Below, piece by piece: positions 48,446 to 59,699 of a stretch of 64,000 bases of DNA; positions within the stretch are counted from its first letter, which is position 1, and each line of letters starts with the position of its first letter. Location of the stretch: the NCBI GenBank assembly GCA_963691655.1, contig OY829327.1:56556079-56620078 (forward strand). The letters run 5' to 3'. The position numbers and the translations under genes were made by a program. Below the pieces are notes generated by a model that saw only the letters and a list, made by a program, of their open reading frames with translations, did not search any database and was not told the origin of the DNA. Source of the stretch: Toxonevra muliebris (taxonomy: Eukaryota; Arthropoda; Insecta; Diptera; Pallopteridae).

Positions 48446-49472
48446 ATGGATTCGGATATTCAAAATTTTTATAAAAATAAAATTGTGTTTCTTTCTGGCG
48501 GTACAGGATTTTTGGGAAAAGGTATTTTATTTAAAAAAGGACTCAAAAACTATGGCGAAAATAAAATTATTTGCAAAGTCGAAGGAAATATTCCAATAAA
48601 AATTTAAGAAAACACCAGTGTGAAATAAATAATGAAAATGTGATGGTGTCGTCCCCTTACCCGACTTTTTCCTACTGCAGGTTGGTTTCCTAATCACGGT
48701 TCGGGTATGGTTGTGCCTAGTCCGATACTAGTCCCGCTCAAGCTAAAGTCGGTTCTCTGTCCTCATGCAGTGTACTTGGATATTGTCGTGCCTGGTCCAA
48801 GTCTTTATATTTATTTGCCTGCTCGGCTGCTTCCATGTGTAGATGTTGAGCCACATAGTTGTCAGCTTGCCGGTCCTCAAGCAAAGAGAAGAAAGAACTG
48901 CTCTATGCACCTGCTTGCCTGGTCTGGGCTATCATCACGTAACTTCTAGACGATTGTCGTCAGAACGATACTAACTAAACAATATCGTCTGCGGTTTGAT
49001 TCTCGTAAGCTTATCACCTCCATTTACATGGAGAAGCATTCGTAAAAAAGGATTCAGGGAAAACATACTGTAGGCAAGGCTAGAATAGGTCATTTGACAC
49101 ATCTCTCAATGCACGTCGTTGCCGCAAAATCGTCAGTCAATTTCAATTTTCTTCTTCTCTTAATGTGATTGTGAAATATTGACAAAATAAATTTATTTAA
49201 TTTTAAAAGCCCAAAAAAATTAAAAAAAGTGATACCAAATTACCTATTGTGCAAACTTAATCGTTGTGACAATAGTATTTGACAATTTTTGACGATACGT
49301 GAAACAAGCAGTGTATAGTCAAAACGACATCGTGCAAACGATGTAACGTTTTAGTTATTACGTGAAGTAAAAGTATCGTCAGATCGATGTTGTCAGACGA
49401 CTATCGTCGTACGTGATGAGAGCCCTGTCCTTCTTATTCCAGTATGCAGAGTGCAGCAACTGGAATACATGA

Positions 49473-49503
<31 letters not shown>

Positions 49504-52500
49504 TTCGCCTCTTTGTAGTTTTCTTGTCTTCGCCTTATTGAATATGGTATGATTCTACTGATTGTATTCAGAATTAATATTTTTGTTGGTAGCTTTTCTA
49601 TTAATTTGTTGTTGCTGTTGGTAACCTTTATACTTATGTTTTGCAGTGGTCGTCACGTGCACAGGAGCCGTGTTTTATTTGTGAAGTCACAATTTTATTG
49701 CACAAAACTTGATGGCCACAACACCACGCAGAAATGGATTCCGAATTGCAACAAAATATTTAAGTGGAGACATCTGTAGTGCGATTCTGTAACTTACTTT
49801 AGGATAGCACAGTGAAGTTAAACGATACTGCTGTCGCGAAATTTGACATTTTGTTTGGGATAATTGTGTCTAAGCTTGCGATGAGAAATTTTGTGTTGCT
49901 AAGCTTTGCTCTAACAACTTTGTGAACATTTTTATATGCAATAGAACCTTAATAATTCGAATCACAATGGATGAGCTAATTTTTTCGAATTATAGAGACT
50001 TTGAATTATCGAGTCTTCAAACTATAGAGGTTAAATTATGGAAATATTATTTTATTTTTGTAATGATTAGTCAACACACAAGCATATTGCCCCTAAAAAG
50101 AGGAAAGAGAGAGAAGTGTCTGTGAACGTTTGTTTTCAATTTGGAAAGGTCATTACAGGAAAAATATTTGCAGGGAGCTTGTTCCATAATGGCGCGGTAC
50201 GAAAGAGGAAAGAACTATCTCTGTAATGCGTGGTGTGTTGGAATACTGTGTCCACGTGGAATGCGTGACTTCCACTTGCGGTTCGTGTAGCTCTAGAGAA
50301 CACTCGAACAACATGAAAATAGCGATAGAAGAGAGTCACGCTGGACACGTTTCTACGATGTTCCAAGGAATGAATAGAGCTGCCTCCTATTAGCTTTATC
50401 GCTCGATGTTGAATACGGTCCAGTAGCTCCAGTTGGGCTCGTGAAGCTCCTGCCCATAAGTGCGAATTATACTTCATTTTGGGACGGATATAGGTGGTGT
50501 AGATCATGCGGAGATCAGTCGGAGTGAAGTATTTCTTACACCGCTTTAAAAAACCGAGGCACTTGGCTGCTTCTTTCGCCACGTCAAAAATATGATTATT
50601 CCAACGAACGTTACATTGTATCGACATGCCCAGAACATCAAAAGTCACTGACTCCACAATAACTACCCCGTCCATAGCAAGGGGGTTAACAGGGGGTTGG
50701 AAACTCGTTTGTGAGATAACAGGCAACATTGGGTCTTACGCGCGTTGAATTCAACTCTGTTCGTAAGACCCCACTCAGAGATTGATTGGAGATCATTATT
50801 GAGTCATTCAGAGCATGTCCTTTTCTCTCAATCTCCAAAGAGTTACGGGGTTTTATACAGGTGTATGAATGACAAATGGTGCTGTCATCCGCAAACGAGT
50901 AGATAGAAGAATTCTCTGCGAAGATTTTAGCGCACAGGTTCGCTTTATCAACCGAGTTAGTGACGAGCTGATCACCTGTAAAAAAAGTTGGAACTGACGA
51001 AGATGTCTGGTTCTTTACGCTCTTTACAAATAACCAAAAGTTCTTACTACCCCTAAGGAATTCTACGACTTTATGCCTCTGACGCTGTTCGTTTTTTGGA
51101 GCCTTAGAGTGGCGTTACAGCGATTTCTTGCCTGTTTACGCAACAGTTCAGTATTGGCATTCTTGTTAGATTGCCAGTTGACCAAATTGCTAATCTGCAA
51201 GTCTCGTTAAACCATGTATTGTCTTTTGGTTTAATGCTAACCGATTTATTAGGAATGAAAGTCCGCATTCCTAACAAAATTATTTCTTGTTTCTATCCAG
51301 GAAACAAAATTTCCAATTGAAATGATAAAAAATGAGACCATCCCAATCTGCCTTTCCACAAAGCCACATTGATCGCTTTGGAGCTAATTGCAGAGCGTTG
51401 TGAATACTAGAATACGGAAACGATGCTAATATGGCACAGTGGTCCGAATTAACAAGAGGTGCGTGCACACTAACCTCATATTTCTCATGATGAGTAGTAA
51501 GAAGCAGGTCAAGGGTATCAGTGACAAGATCGAAGTTCTTTGATCTTAGTCTTGATCCTCCTCATACTCCTCCTCTTTGCCAATTGTTAAGAAATAAAAG
51601 GAAAAATTCAAGATTCTGCAATTTGAAACAATTGTAGCATACAATTAAAATTATTTATTTTGCGTATTTGTGCAAAAACGTCAAAATCATCAAAAGAATC
51701 AAGAAACGAAGCGAAAATCGAAAAATTCATATTATTTCGGATTGAAACTTGGCAGCACTTGGCTTTTTTGTGTGTGGCCAATTCTTGTTTTTCAAAATCC
51801 GCTAAAAAGAAAAATAAAAAGCGTATTTTCTTTAAAAAATGGCTAAATTTTTTTCTAATAAAGTTGTTAAACACAAATTTTTTATATTTAAAAAGAAAAT
51901 TAAAGTTTGTAATTCATAGCATTTCTAAACTATACAAGAAAAACTAAAATAAGATAATGGCAAAGAGTATTTTATACACTTTGATCACAAAAAAATATGT
52001 GGAGTAAAAATTTATAATTATAAGCACATATTTATACATAAATATTTTTAAATCACATATCGATGTCCAAGTCTTCATTACTATCAGCTTCTTCTAGCCA
52101 TAAAACACAGTGTGGCCAACTCAGCGCTTAGTACTTTTTAAAAATTAAAACTCGGGAAAAAAGTGATTTAGCGCTCAACGCGTTTTTTTTTAATTCAAAA
52201 TACACTAAATGCTCCGCTAAATAATCCATTTCCTGAATAACCCTAACAAAATTTTTTATCGAAACAATGAGCAATGAACTTATTTAAAACCAAAGTTCTT
52301 AATCGTAAGTCACTCAATTAAATAAATAAACTGCAGTGGCTGTTGTCTAGTGGGTAATTTTCATAACCTTCTTATATTCAATAAAAATATTAAGTGTACC
52401 AAAATTATGACAAGAATTTGTACAAGTACAAATATTTGTCAGTGTTTTGCGACGCTCGTATTTATGCCCGCAAAACTATCGTTTGCAAGCACGTTTGCGG

Positions 52501-55500
52501 ACATTAAGCTAGTGTTCTTAGAACGCTCGTATTTTTGACCGCAAAGGGCTCATTTCTGAGTTCGTTTGCAATAATTTAAGCGAACTTTCGCTCAACACTC
52601 GCTTCGAGGTCCACTGGGTTGATGTTAATTTCTATCAATTCACTCCATTATAAATTTTCCTTCAGCCCCGAGTAAAGCTGCTATCAAATCAAAAACAAAA
52701 ATGTATATAGCCTAAATTACATTAGCGCAACATGGCAGTAAAGCAGTGGCGGTTTGCAGCGCTGCTTTGGTTAGCTCCATTTCTAAATTTACTGGCAGTG
52801 AACAGCTGATTTTGCTTTACTGCCACTGCTACGATTCGCTATTGTAATTTAGGCATAAATTGCCGGGTATGAGACGGGTTTTGTTTTTGAGCCATAAATT
52901 TTCACTGGTTAAACCGAATCGGGTGTTTTATATACCGTGGGAAAGGAAATAAAAATACGCAATTTTTATCCGAAAAAAGTATAGTGGTTCCATTGGCACA
53001 CAAAATTGTATGACCAATTTTCTGACGATGTATATTTTTGCCAAAAAAAAAAGATTTATATCCGGGTATGAGACACCTACAAAAATCCACTAAAAATTAG
53101 GAAATGTGTAAGTAAAAACCCCATAACTATTTATAAATATAAATTTGTTTATTTTGTAGGCCTTCAGTGGCTAAGATAAAAAGAAATGGGAGTTTTTATT
53201 CGTCATCTCCCTCTGAGTAATCGTCTTCACTAGTGTCCGACCGAATAATCGTCTTAGGTTCTTCGGCTATTCGGCCTAAAATTGCACCTTCGGCTTCGGC
53301 AAAAAATGGCCGAAGTTTTGGCCGAAGTATTTTGCCGAAGCCGAAGATTATAAGCATTTTATTTTACAATAATTTTTACTATTGATTGGCAGTAAAAATT
53401 TATACAAATAAATAAATGTAAATTGGTTATATAAAGTATTTACATTACAATTTCTGTGTTATGCTTTCTCCGTTTGCTTGTTCCATTTTTACTTTTGAAG
53501 TAACCCACAGATTTACAACCGTACAAACAGTAATTAGTGATTTTTTTTTTAACGAACAACCTGCAGGAGCTAATATAATTAGTGGCAGCAGAAGCTCTAG
53601 AATATATGTGTTAAGGGATTCTTTGAAATTCACAGTCGATAGAAAGTTACAGGTGTTTATTTGCAGGCCCTAATACAGCAGTCATCCATATTTGAACTTA
53701 GAAACTAGTTTTTCTTAAAACAGCATATTTCGAAATGGCTGCCACAATATCTCCAAAACTAATGAACTGATTGCGCTTAAATTTGTATCGTATCTTCAAT
53801 GCATCTATAGTTCTACTCCGTCCGAATCAGGATTATTGTGATATCTCTCAATGTGTTTTATTTAAATTGAAATAGTTAAAAAAAATGACAAAAATCAAAT
53901 ACGTATTTTCAAAACTAGATTGATAAAAATACAAACTTTTAATGACTTAACTAAAAGAACATAAGTACAATAAGACTATCCCAAAAATTTAATTTTCAAT
54001 ATTTTTACCTAACCCTCTAGCTCCCAACCGTGTCTCTAGACAGCCATCATCAAAACGGGTTTAATTACCACCTAAATAGTTTTTAGTTGCCAATATGGAA
54101 TTTCCCAAACTTTTAAAAAAATGCATTAGTTATGTGTTATTATGATGTTAGCGACAGTCAAAGTCAAAATTTGTCAAAAACAAAAAAATTAGTTATTTTG
54201 TTTGAATTTGAGATAAAAATAAAAAAAATAAATAAAATACTTCCCGTCATACTAGCCAGATAAAAAAACTAGCTGTGAATAGCAAAGCATTTAAATTTTT
54301 TATACAAAATATTAAGTTATTTAAAAAAAATTGGTAAAAATTTTATTGAAAAACAAATACTTTTAGGCATTCAACTTTTCCGGCTTCATAAAACCACGCC
54401 CACTAAATTTTTTAGGGTTTGAGATCAGATTTATGCTTTTTACATTAAAATTCATCAATCCCAATTTTTTTTAAATCAATCAAAAATTTAGGAACTAGAG
54501 GGTTTATTCTGGTTCCGGCTGCAGGTCTATCAATTAATACGCTGATTCAAACTTTGATTTTAGATAAGCAGAATCATGGCAGCCGTCTGCCAACTTTTTT
54601 TTTACACAGGTTTCGTTGAACGACAGTCGTTCTACAGATATATAGTCGATGTAACTTTATATTTTGACGTAAACAAAATCAAAAATCAAAAAATCACCTT
54701 CGGTCGGACACTAGTCTTCACCCAAATCGCTGTCGCCATGCTTGTATTGGTTTAGGGGGTTGGTTAGAGAATGTCGAAAAGGTATACTTTTACTTTTGCC
54801 TTTGTATATCACACTTAACCTCACCCATTAATATCATCAACAGCCAGGAAATGTAGAGAGATAACACCTCTACAGAGTGCAACTGTTAAATTAGCAAAAA
54901 ACATGATTTTTAAAGTATTTAATGCCAATACCATTTGGGAGGTCGGTTTGGGACCACTCTCTCCTATATTATGTATCACTGAATACCTGAAACACAAATA
55001 ATAATTTGATGACTTTAACTTATAACAATAAGTGAGAGAAGGAAAATAAATTTAGAATTTAAAATACGCTATCCACGGTATTGACAATTTGGCATTTATA
55101 TTAAAAAAAACCTCATAAACTTAAAAGTGAAATAACTCATAAATGATCGAACAACGAATGAGTTAATGAATATATATATTATGTATAGTATGTTAGTCAC
55201 AAATAAGGTATTTTTATTTATAAATGATGATTGTATATTAGGGTGATTCAAAAAGATTTAGTTTCCCCAAAATTTGAGTAAAATCGAACGACTCGAACGA
55301 GCGCTACCGGCGATTTTCAATATTTTTGAAAATCTAAAAAATCTTCAATATTGAAACTGTATTATCTTCAGAGTGTTTATAATCAGTTAACAAGCTATCA
55401 ATATTGTAACTATCGTATTTCATTTCAAATTTTCAAAATATGCTTGATTGGCTCCGAGCTACGAAAATTACTGCATGGTAAACTTCCATCAGAACGTGAA

Positions 55501-57866
55501 TTATTAGAAATATTAAAGAAAATGCTAACGACGCCGCTGATGAAGTTTCAAAATGTTGGAGACGAGTACAAATACCGTTATAAATATAGAATCATTGAAA
55601 AGGTCCAAAATCTATTCTAAAAATGGATACTAAAGAGATTAAAAAAAAAGAAAGTGTTGACTCTTATTAAGTACAAATTTAAGAATGTTCACACAGATGA
55701 TGCCCATTATCATAAAATGCGTTATTAATAATAGTAAAAACCGTAAAATTTTGGTAAAATTTTATTTTTTTTTTTCAAGCAGCTGTTATTTTTACGAAAA
55801 ATCCAAAAAATTATTTAACAAATTTTTCCTATGGCACATTTTAGCTATTACCTTCCCGAATAAAAAAAAACTCATACGCAATTTTGACGTAAAATCTTTT
55901 AATTTTTCAGTATTTATCGAAAAAATTCTACGAGCCACTGATGTAAAACGTATTTATGTTTTGATACGTTCGAAGAAAGGAAAAGACTTACATGAACGGA
56001 AAATCGAAATCTTCAGGGATCCAGTAAGTTTTAAATATTCACATATTGACTACCAGAACGTCACTATACAAAAAAAATTCGTTTTTTGTCGTCATCTGTA
56101 AAACGTTTACGAACTATATAATTAAAATAAAGTTTTTTTTTTGTACGATGACAGTCTACTAAATAATGCGATAAATCTTCAGTGCAATAGAAATAAATTT
56201 AACAAATTGAACTGTTTTTAGTTATTTGAAGATCTACTTCGTCAGAAATCAAATGCCTCGCAGTATATTATACCAATTTCTGGCGATTGTGCTTTACCAA
56301 ATTTGGGACTTTCGGAAGTGGATCGTGACTTGCTTCTCGAAAATGTTGACGTAGTAATACATAGCGCTGCTACAGTACGCTTCAATGAACCGATCAGTAA
56401 TGCATTGGCCGTAAACGTGCAAGCCACAATGGATATGATTCAATTGGCCCAGAAGATGGTTAAGTTAAAGGTAAGGATAAAATATTTGTGTATATAAACA
56501 AAATAATCCGTTCACATATTTTCAGGCCTTTGTATATGTGTCGACCGCATTTTCGAGTTGTTTACAAACTCATATCGAAGAGAGAGTCTATGCGGAGAAG
56601 ATCGGGATCAGTGCGGAAGATGTTTGCAAAGTGTCGGCTCTATTGAGGAAAGAGATTATGAATCGTATATCAAATGAATTATATTATGATTTCCCCAATA
56701 CATACACATACACAAAAGCGCTTGCAGAAGAAGCAGTGTTGACACATGGCTCCAACTTACCAGTCTGTATATTTCGACCAGGCATAGGTAAGCAATGGGC
56801 TGAATATCTTTTTGCTGATTTATAATGTTATATTTTTTATAGTGCTTCCCACTTATAAAGAACCTCTTTCCGGTTGGGTAGATAATTACTCTGGACCCTC
56901 TAGTATTATGTACGGAGTAGGTAAAGGAGTATTGCGTGTTATGTTCTTAAATAGCCAAGCAAATGCCATGCTGGTCCCTGTGGACTATTGTGCGAATCTC
57001 ATGCTGGCATGTGCATGGAATACGGCTAAATCGGTGCGACAGAGGCATGTACAAGAAACATATGTGTATATTTAGGCATAAAGTAATAAACATAAGCTAG
57101 GTAAATTTAAACTTTACAGCAAAAATGAAAAACCCGCCATTTATAATTTTGTTCCCGATGATCGTAACCCGATAAAGTGGGGAGACTATCACCAATATCT
57201 GAACCAGTTTGCAAGTAAAATGCCATTGAAGTACATGATTTGGTATCCTTTCCTAATTGTTACCAACTCACAAATATTATATAAATTATTGTGCGTTTTA
57301 TGGCATATCATTCCTGGATACATATTCGATGCTATCTTATTATTTTCAGGCAAAAAAACAAGGTACTTACTTTTACTTCAAAGCAATTTTCATATTTAAT
57401 ATACGGATATAATATTATTTATTTTTATTCTTTTGAGAATGGTAAAATTGTATCGCAAGATCCAGGCCCAAGCCGAAATATTTAAGTATTTTGTTGTGAA
57501 AAAATGGTCGTTTTCCACTGATAATACGACAAAATTATGGGACTCCTTATCGCAAAAAGATCAGCAGATATTCGATTTTGACATGTCTTCAACCGATTGG
57601 TCACATTTAATATATAATAACGTAAAGGGAGCACGATACTTTTTAGGGAAAGAGGATCCATCTACAATACCAGAGGGTCTGAAGCGTTTGAAAAAGTAAT
57701 TTACACTTTTGCGAATATATATACATACAATTTTAATTTTTATTTTATTTTTTTCTTACCTATCTAAATCAAAAGGTTTTATATTTTACATTGCATTGTT
57801 CTGTGCTTGGTTTATGGCACCAGTCTTGCTTTGTTGTTGTGGATATTTTTTAAAATATTAAATTAA
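48446..57866 (+). CDS. Fatty acyl-CoA reductase 3 (FAR-3), complete, eight exons, one GC-AG intron
   Basis: Third member of the tandem array. Exons: 48446-48521, 55911-56023, 56222-56470, 56526-56787, 56843-57044, 57120-57362, 57438-57695, 57776-57866. They join into 1494 nt, 497 aa, with no stop. Motifs: MDSDIQNFYKNKIVFLSGG and SGGTGFLG (17-24), VFIEKILRATDV, HSAATVRFNEP, VYVSTAF (catalytic S152), NTYTYTK (Y206, K210) and RPGIG. C-terminal FAR domain: VKLYRKIQAQ and FDFDMSSTDW, then a hydrophobic tail (LHCIVLCLVYGTSLALLLW). Exon 5 ends at 57044 only if the donor is gcatgt, a GC-AG intron. The nearby GT at 57049 would shift the frame; the GC site gives the same 202-nt exon as FAR-2. KEPLSGWVDNYSGP departs from the usual KEP(V/I)PGW..N.YGP. 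Intron 1 is 7,389 bp and intron 2 198 bp. The exon 8 acceptor (aatcaaaag) is weak in pyrimidines. Confidence 0.91.
48926..49425. mobile_element. 500-bp MITE
   Basis: The left end gggctatcatcacgtaac and the complement of the right end (gggctctcatcacgtacg) are inverted repeats. Similarity extends inward over about 45 bp with tcgtc/gacga motifs. No ORF. It lies in a G/C-richer stretch (48640-48930) of unknown origin. No clear target duplication could be fixed. Confidence 0.65.
49473..49501. repeat. (GTT)n microsatellite
   Basis: About nine uninterrupted tgt/gtt triplets. Confidence 0.9.
50136..51480 (-). pseudogene. Non-LTR retrotransposon with an internal deletion
   Basis: Minus strand. From the 5' side (51480): LVNSDHCAILASFPYSSIHN, the end of an APE-type endonuclease (SDH motif). 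Then RQRHKVVEFLRGSKNFWLF at about 51020-51090, then SIYSFADDSTICHSYT with the reverse-transcriptase FADD box. Finally DVLGMSIQCNVRWNNHIFDV, FTPTDLRMIYTTYIRPKMKY and RIQHRAIKLIGG, the thumb and connector of Jockey-type elements. The frame from AENSS into SIYSFADD joins two parts normally far apart, so most of the finger and palm domains are deleted. A small frameshift follows near 50800. Confidence 0.78.
51768..51910. repeat. Dispersed repeat, family of 28525-28716
   Basis: It starts tgtgtggccaattcttgttt and shares ttttcaaaatccgctaaaa and aaaagaaaattaa with the copy nested in the 27.7-29.1 kb element. A separate hAT-like end, cagtgtggccaactcagcgc, begins at 52110. Confidence 0.5.
52709..52856. 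repeat. Short palindromic repeat
   Basis: The left arm cctaaattacattagcg..gcagtaaagcagtgg and the right arm ccactgctacgattcgctat+tgtaatttagg are inverted over about 45 bp, with a loop of about 60 bp. Confidence 0.6.
53231..54713. mobile_element. hAT-superfamily non-autonomous element, 1483 bp
   Basis: An 8-bp duplication GTCTTCAC flanks it exactly (53223-53230 and 54714-54721). The termini tagtgtccgaccgaa and ttcggtcggacacta are perfect 15-bp inverted repeats. Near the left end, ttcggc/gccgaa motifs repeat about ten times within 100 bp (53260-53345), as subterminal transposase sites do in hAT elements. No transposase frame is present. The dispersed repeat at 54011-54504 is nested inside. Confidence 0.88.
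54011..54504. mobile_element. MITE-like repeat nested in the hAT element
   Basis: The ends aaccctctag and ctagagggtt are perfect 10-bp inverted repeats, extended by similar flanks (ctccc against ggaa). The interior is collinear with 2093-2466. Length is 494 bp; no ORF. Confidence 0.65.
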
Positions 57867-57904
57867 TAAGGAACTGTTAAAAATCGAAAGCAAGAAATAT
57901 GATA

Positions 57905-57910
57905 AATAAA
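57905..57910 (+). terminator. Poly(A) signal of FAR-3
   Basis: AATAAA 39 bp after the FAR-3 stop codon. Confidence 0.6.
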
Positions 57911-58103
57911 TCAATCACACTATCCAACCATATGCGAAAAATTATTTTATTTACGTTTATTATTTAAGGCCGTCGGACTACGGCACTTCGCCCGCTGCGC
58001 GCTGGTGGGGGCTTCAATAATCAAAATGAATTGATTTCCACTAAATTTATCTTATTTAGCTTACATACTTTATGAATCTAATCACCGAATTGGCAAAATG
58101 GTT

Positions 58104-58205
58104 GAAATGAGGGAACTATCACAAAGAAGATTACTGATAAGGAACCGTAGCTGGTTCTGGAATAATCGTCTTATCTGCTAGTTCTATGACTTTTGGTATT
58201 CTTCT
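58104..58205. repeat. Dispersed repeat (partner inside the 17-kb MITE)
   Basis: It shares aaatgagggaactatcacaa, gaggaaccgt-like and tttggtattcttctgg with 17225-17310. The ends of this copy were not found. Confidence 0.5.
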
Positions 58206-58449
58206 GGCTTTGTCAACTTAAATGACAACTGGCGAAATATGAGAACACTATAGTAGATATAGATGTATGTAAATGGCAATAAAACTCCACCCATCACAAG
58301 CATTTTTCGAATTGGCAATAACAATATAAAATTCAGAAGTGGAATCAGTTTTCTTATAAAACTAACGTAACTTAACGTACTGCAATCAGTAAAACATTTC
58401 ATGCTCTCTCTCAATAGTAATCTTCGCCCACGGCACTTGCGGGCAGTAA

Positions 58450-58775
58450 GGATTACGATTATATTTTGTTTACGATTATAGTAATCGTTATGATAACGAT
58501 TGAAATAATCGTAATTAAAAAATTTTAATCGTAATCAAAATTAATTTCGTAATTACGATTACTGAACTTGCCAAAAATTTTAGATTACGGTTAGAGAATC
58601 GTAATAAAAAAAATATTGGTATAATCGAAAATTAGTTGGATTACTTTTTAGCATTTTTTGAATTACGATTACCAAGCAATTTACGAATTCATTTTGATTA
58701 AAATTACAGTTATTGTAATCACAATTTTTGATTACGATTACTGTAATCGTAATCGAAAAAGTTAACGATTAGTGT
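58450..58775. repeat. ATTACGATTA-rich tract in both orientations
   Basis: Over 325 bp there are about 20 occurrences of attacgatt or its complement aatcgtaat, with variants such as taatcgttatgataacgatt and gattactgtaatcg. Alternating orientations would allow many small hairpins. No ORF is plausible. Confidence 0.7.
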
Positions 58776-59699
58776 AATTATAAAAACGCGTTGTAAGCAT
58801 TTTTTCCTAAAGATATTACTTAAAAGCGAAAAAGCTAGTAACGGGATTTTCTAGCACAGATTTCTTGCAATAAAATATTTAAAAATCGAAAATAAAAATA
58901 TTAAGTTTATGAATTTTGTCTTTTTTTTTAACTCTTTCATAATCTGGAAATTGACGAAATACATAAATTTAATATTATTTATTCAAATTGTGCATTCTTA
59001 TTTTGTATTTGCGCTCTTCAAATTACATGTACATGTATGCACTATCTCCCTCACTCTGCTGTTTTCCTCTTTCAAATTCGCAGTTCGACTGGTTTCTGAC
59101 TCAACCTCGTAATGGCAAAATGACGAGTTTTCAGGAGACAAAAAAAACTAAATTGTTCATCCACTGTGAAAAAATGTATCCATCTGTTTTTTAATTTTAG
59201 TAAAAAGAGTATTTTATAGTACAGTTAAATATAAAATACAATAATATTCACATATTATATAGTATTAAATTGACTTTAAGTAACTTGTGAGGTCGCTGCT
59301 TTATTAAAAATAATATTTTATGTGGTCTTACGAGCTTTTAATTCTTGCCGAATTGAGTGCTGCTCTCAACCAAATCTGGTTTAAATTAAATAATATCAAA
59401 GTATTTTATAAAATGAAGTTACTAATTTTAAACGTTTCGTTAATAATACTTATAAACAAAAAAAAATATATAAATTAAAATTCTTGCCACCAATACAAAT
59501 TATTTGTCAAATTTACCCAAATTAAGATTTCACATTATTTCTTTAAAAGAAATTATACATAAACTAATACTTTTTACTTCAGTTATTTTTGTGTTTCAAA
59601 TTATTATACAAATAATGATAACACAGAACAAAAATAATTGTATGCGTGAGATTTTCCAAAGGTTTTATAGTAATTTTAGGTCAATGAACACGACTGCGT

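Larger units (their letters stand above)
53196..54850 (-). pseudogene. Possible last-exon coding relic interrupted by the hAT element
   Basis: With the hAT element and one copy of its duplication removed, the minus strand has a short open frame of about 45 codons. It ends QYKHGDSDLGEDDYSEGDDE and stops at 53196-53198. The acidic tail looks like a protein C-terminus, but there is no homology I can name, and the frame is closed upstream. It may be the end of a transposase or a decayed gene. Confidence 0.25.
48522..55910 (+). other. FAR-3 intron 1 (7.4 kb)
   Basis: From the donor after codon 25 (phase 1) to the acceptor tttttcag at 55910. It is packed with a 500-bp MITE, a (GTT)n tract, a non-LTR relic, a hAT-like repeat and a hAT element that itself contains another repeat. 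Confidence 0.85.

Noticed and set aside
51608..51874. A minus-strand micro-ORF (MFNNFIRKK...) similar to ones at 28.6 and 26.9 kb
   Set aside because: The similarity is explained by the three sites being copies of one dispersed repeat. The frames diverge at their ends and lack any domain.
57963..58020. G/C-rich segment ggccgtcggactacggcact just after FAR-3, considered as a tRNA or new exon
   Set aside because: No cloverleaf, B-box or splice-compatible frame could be found.
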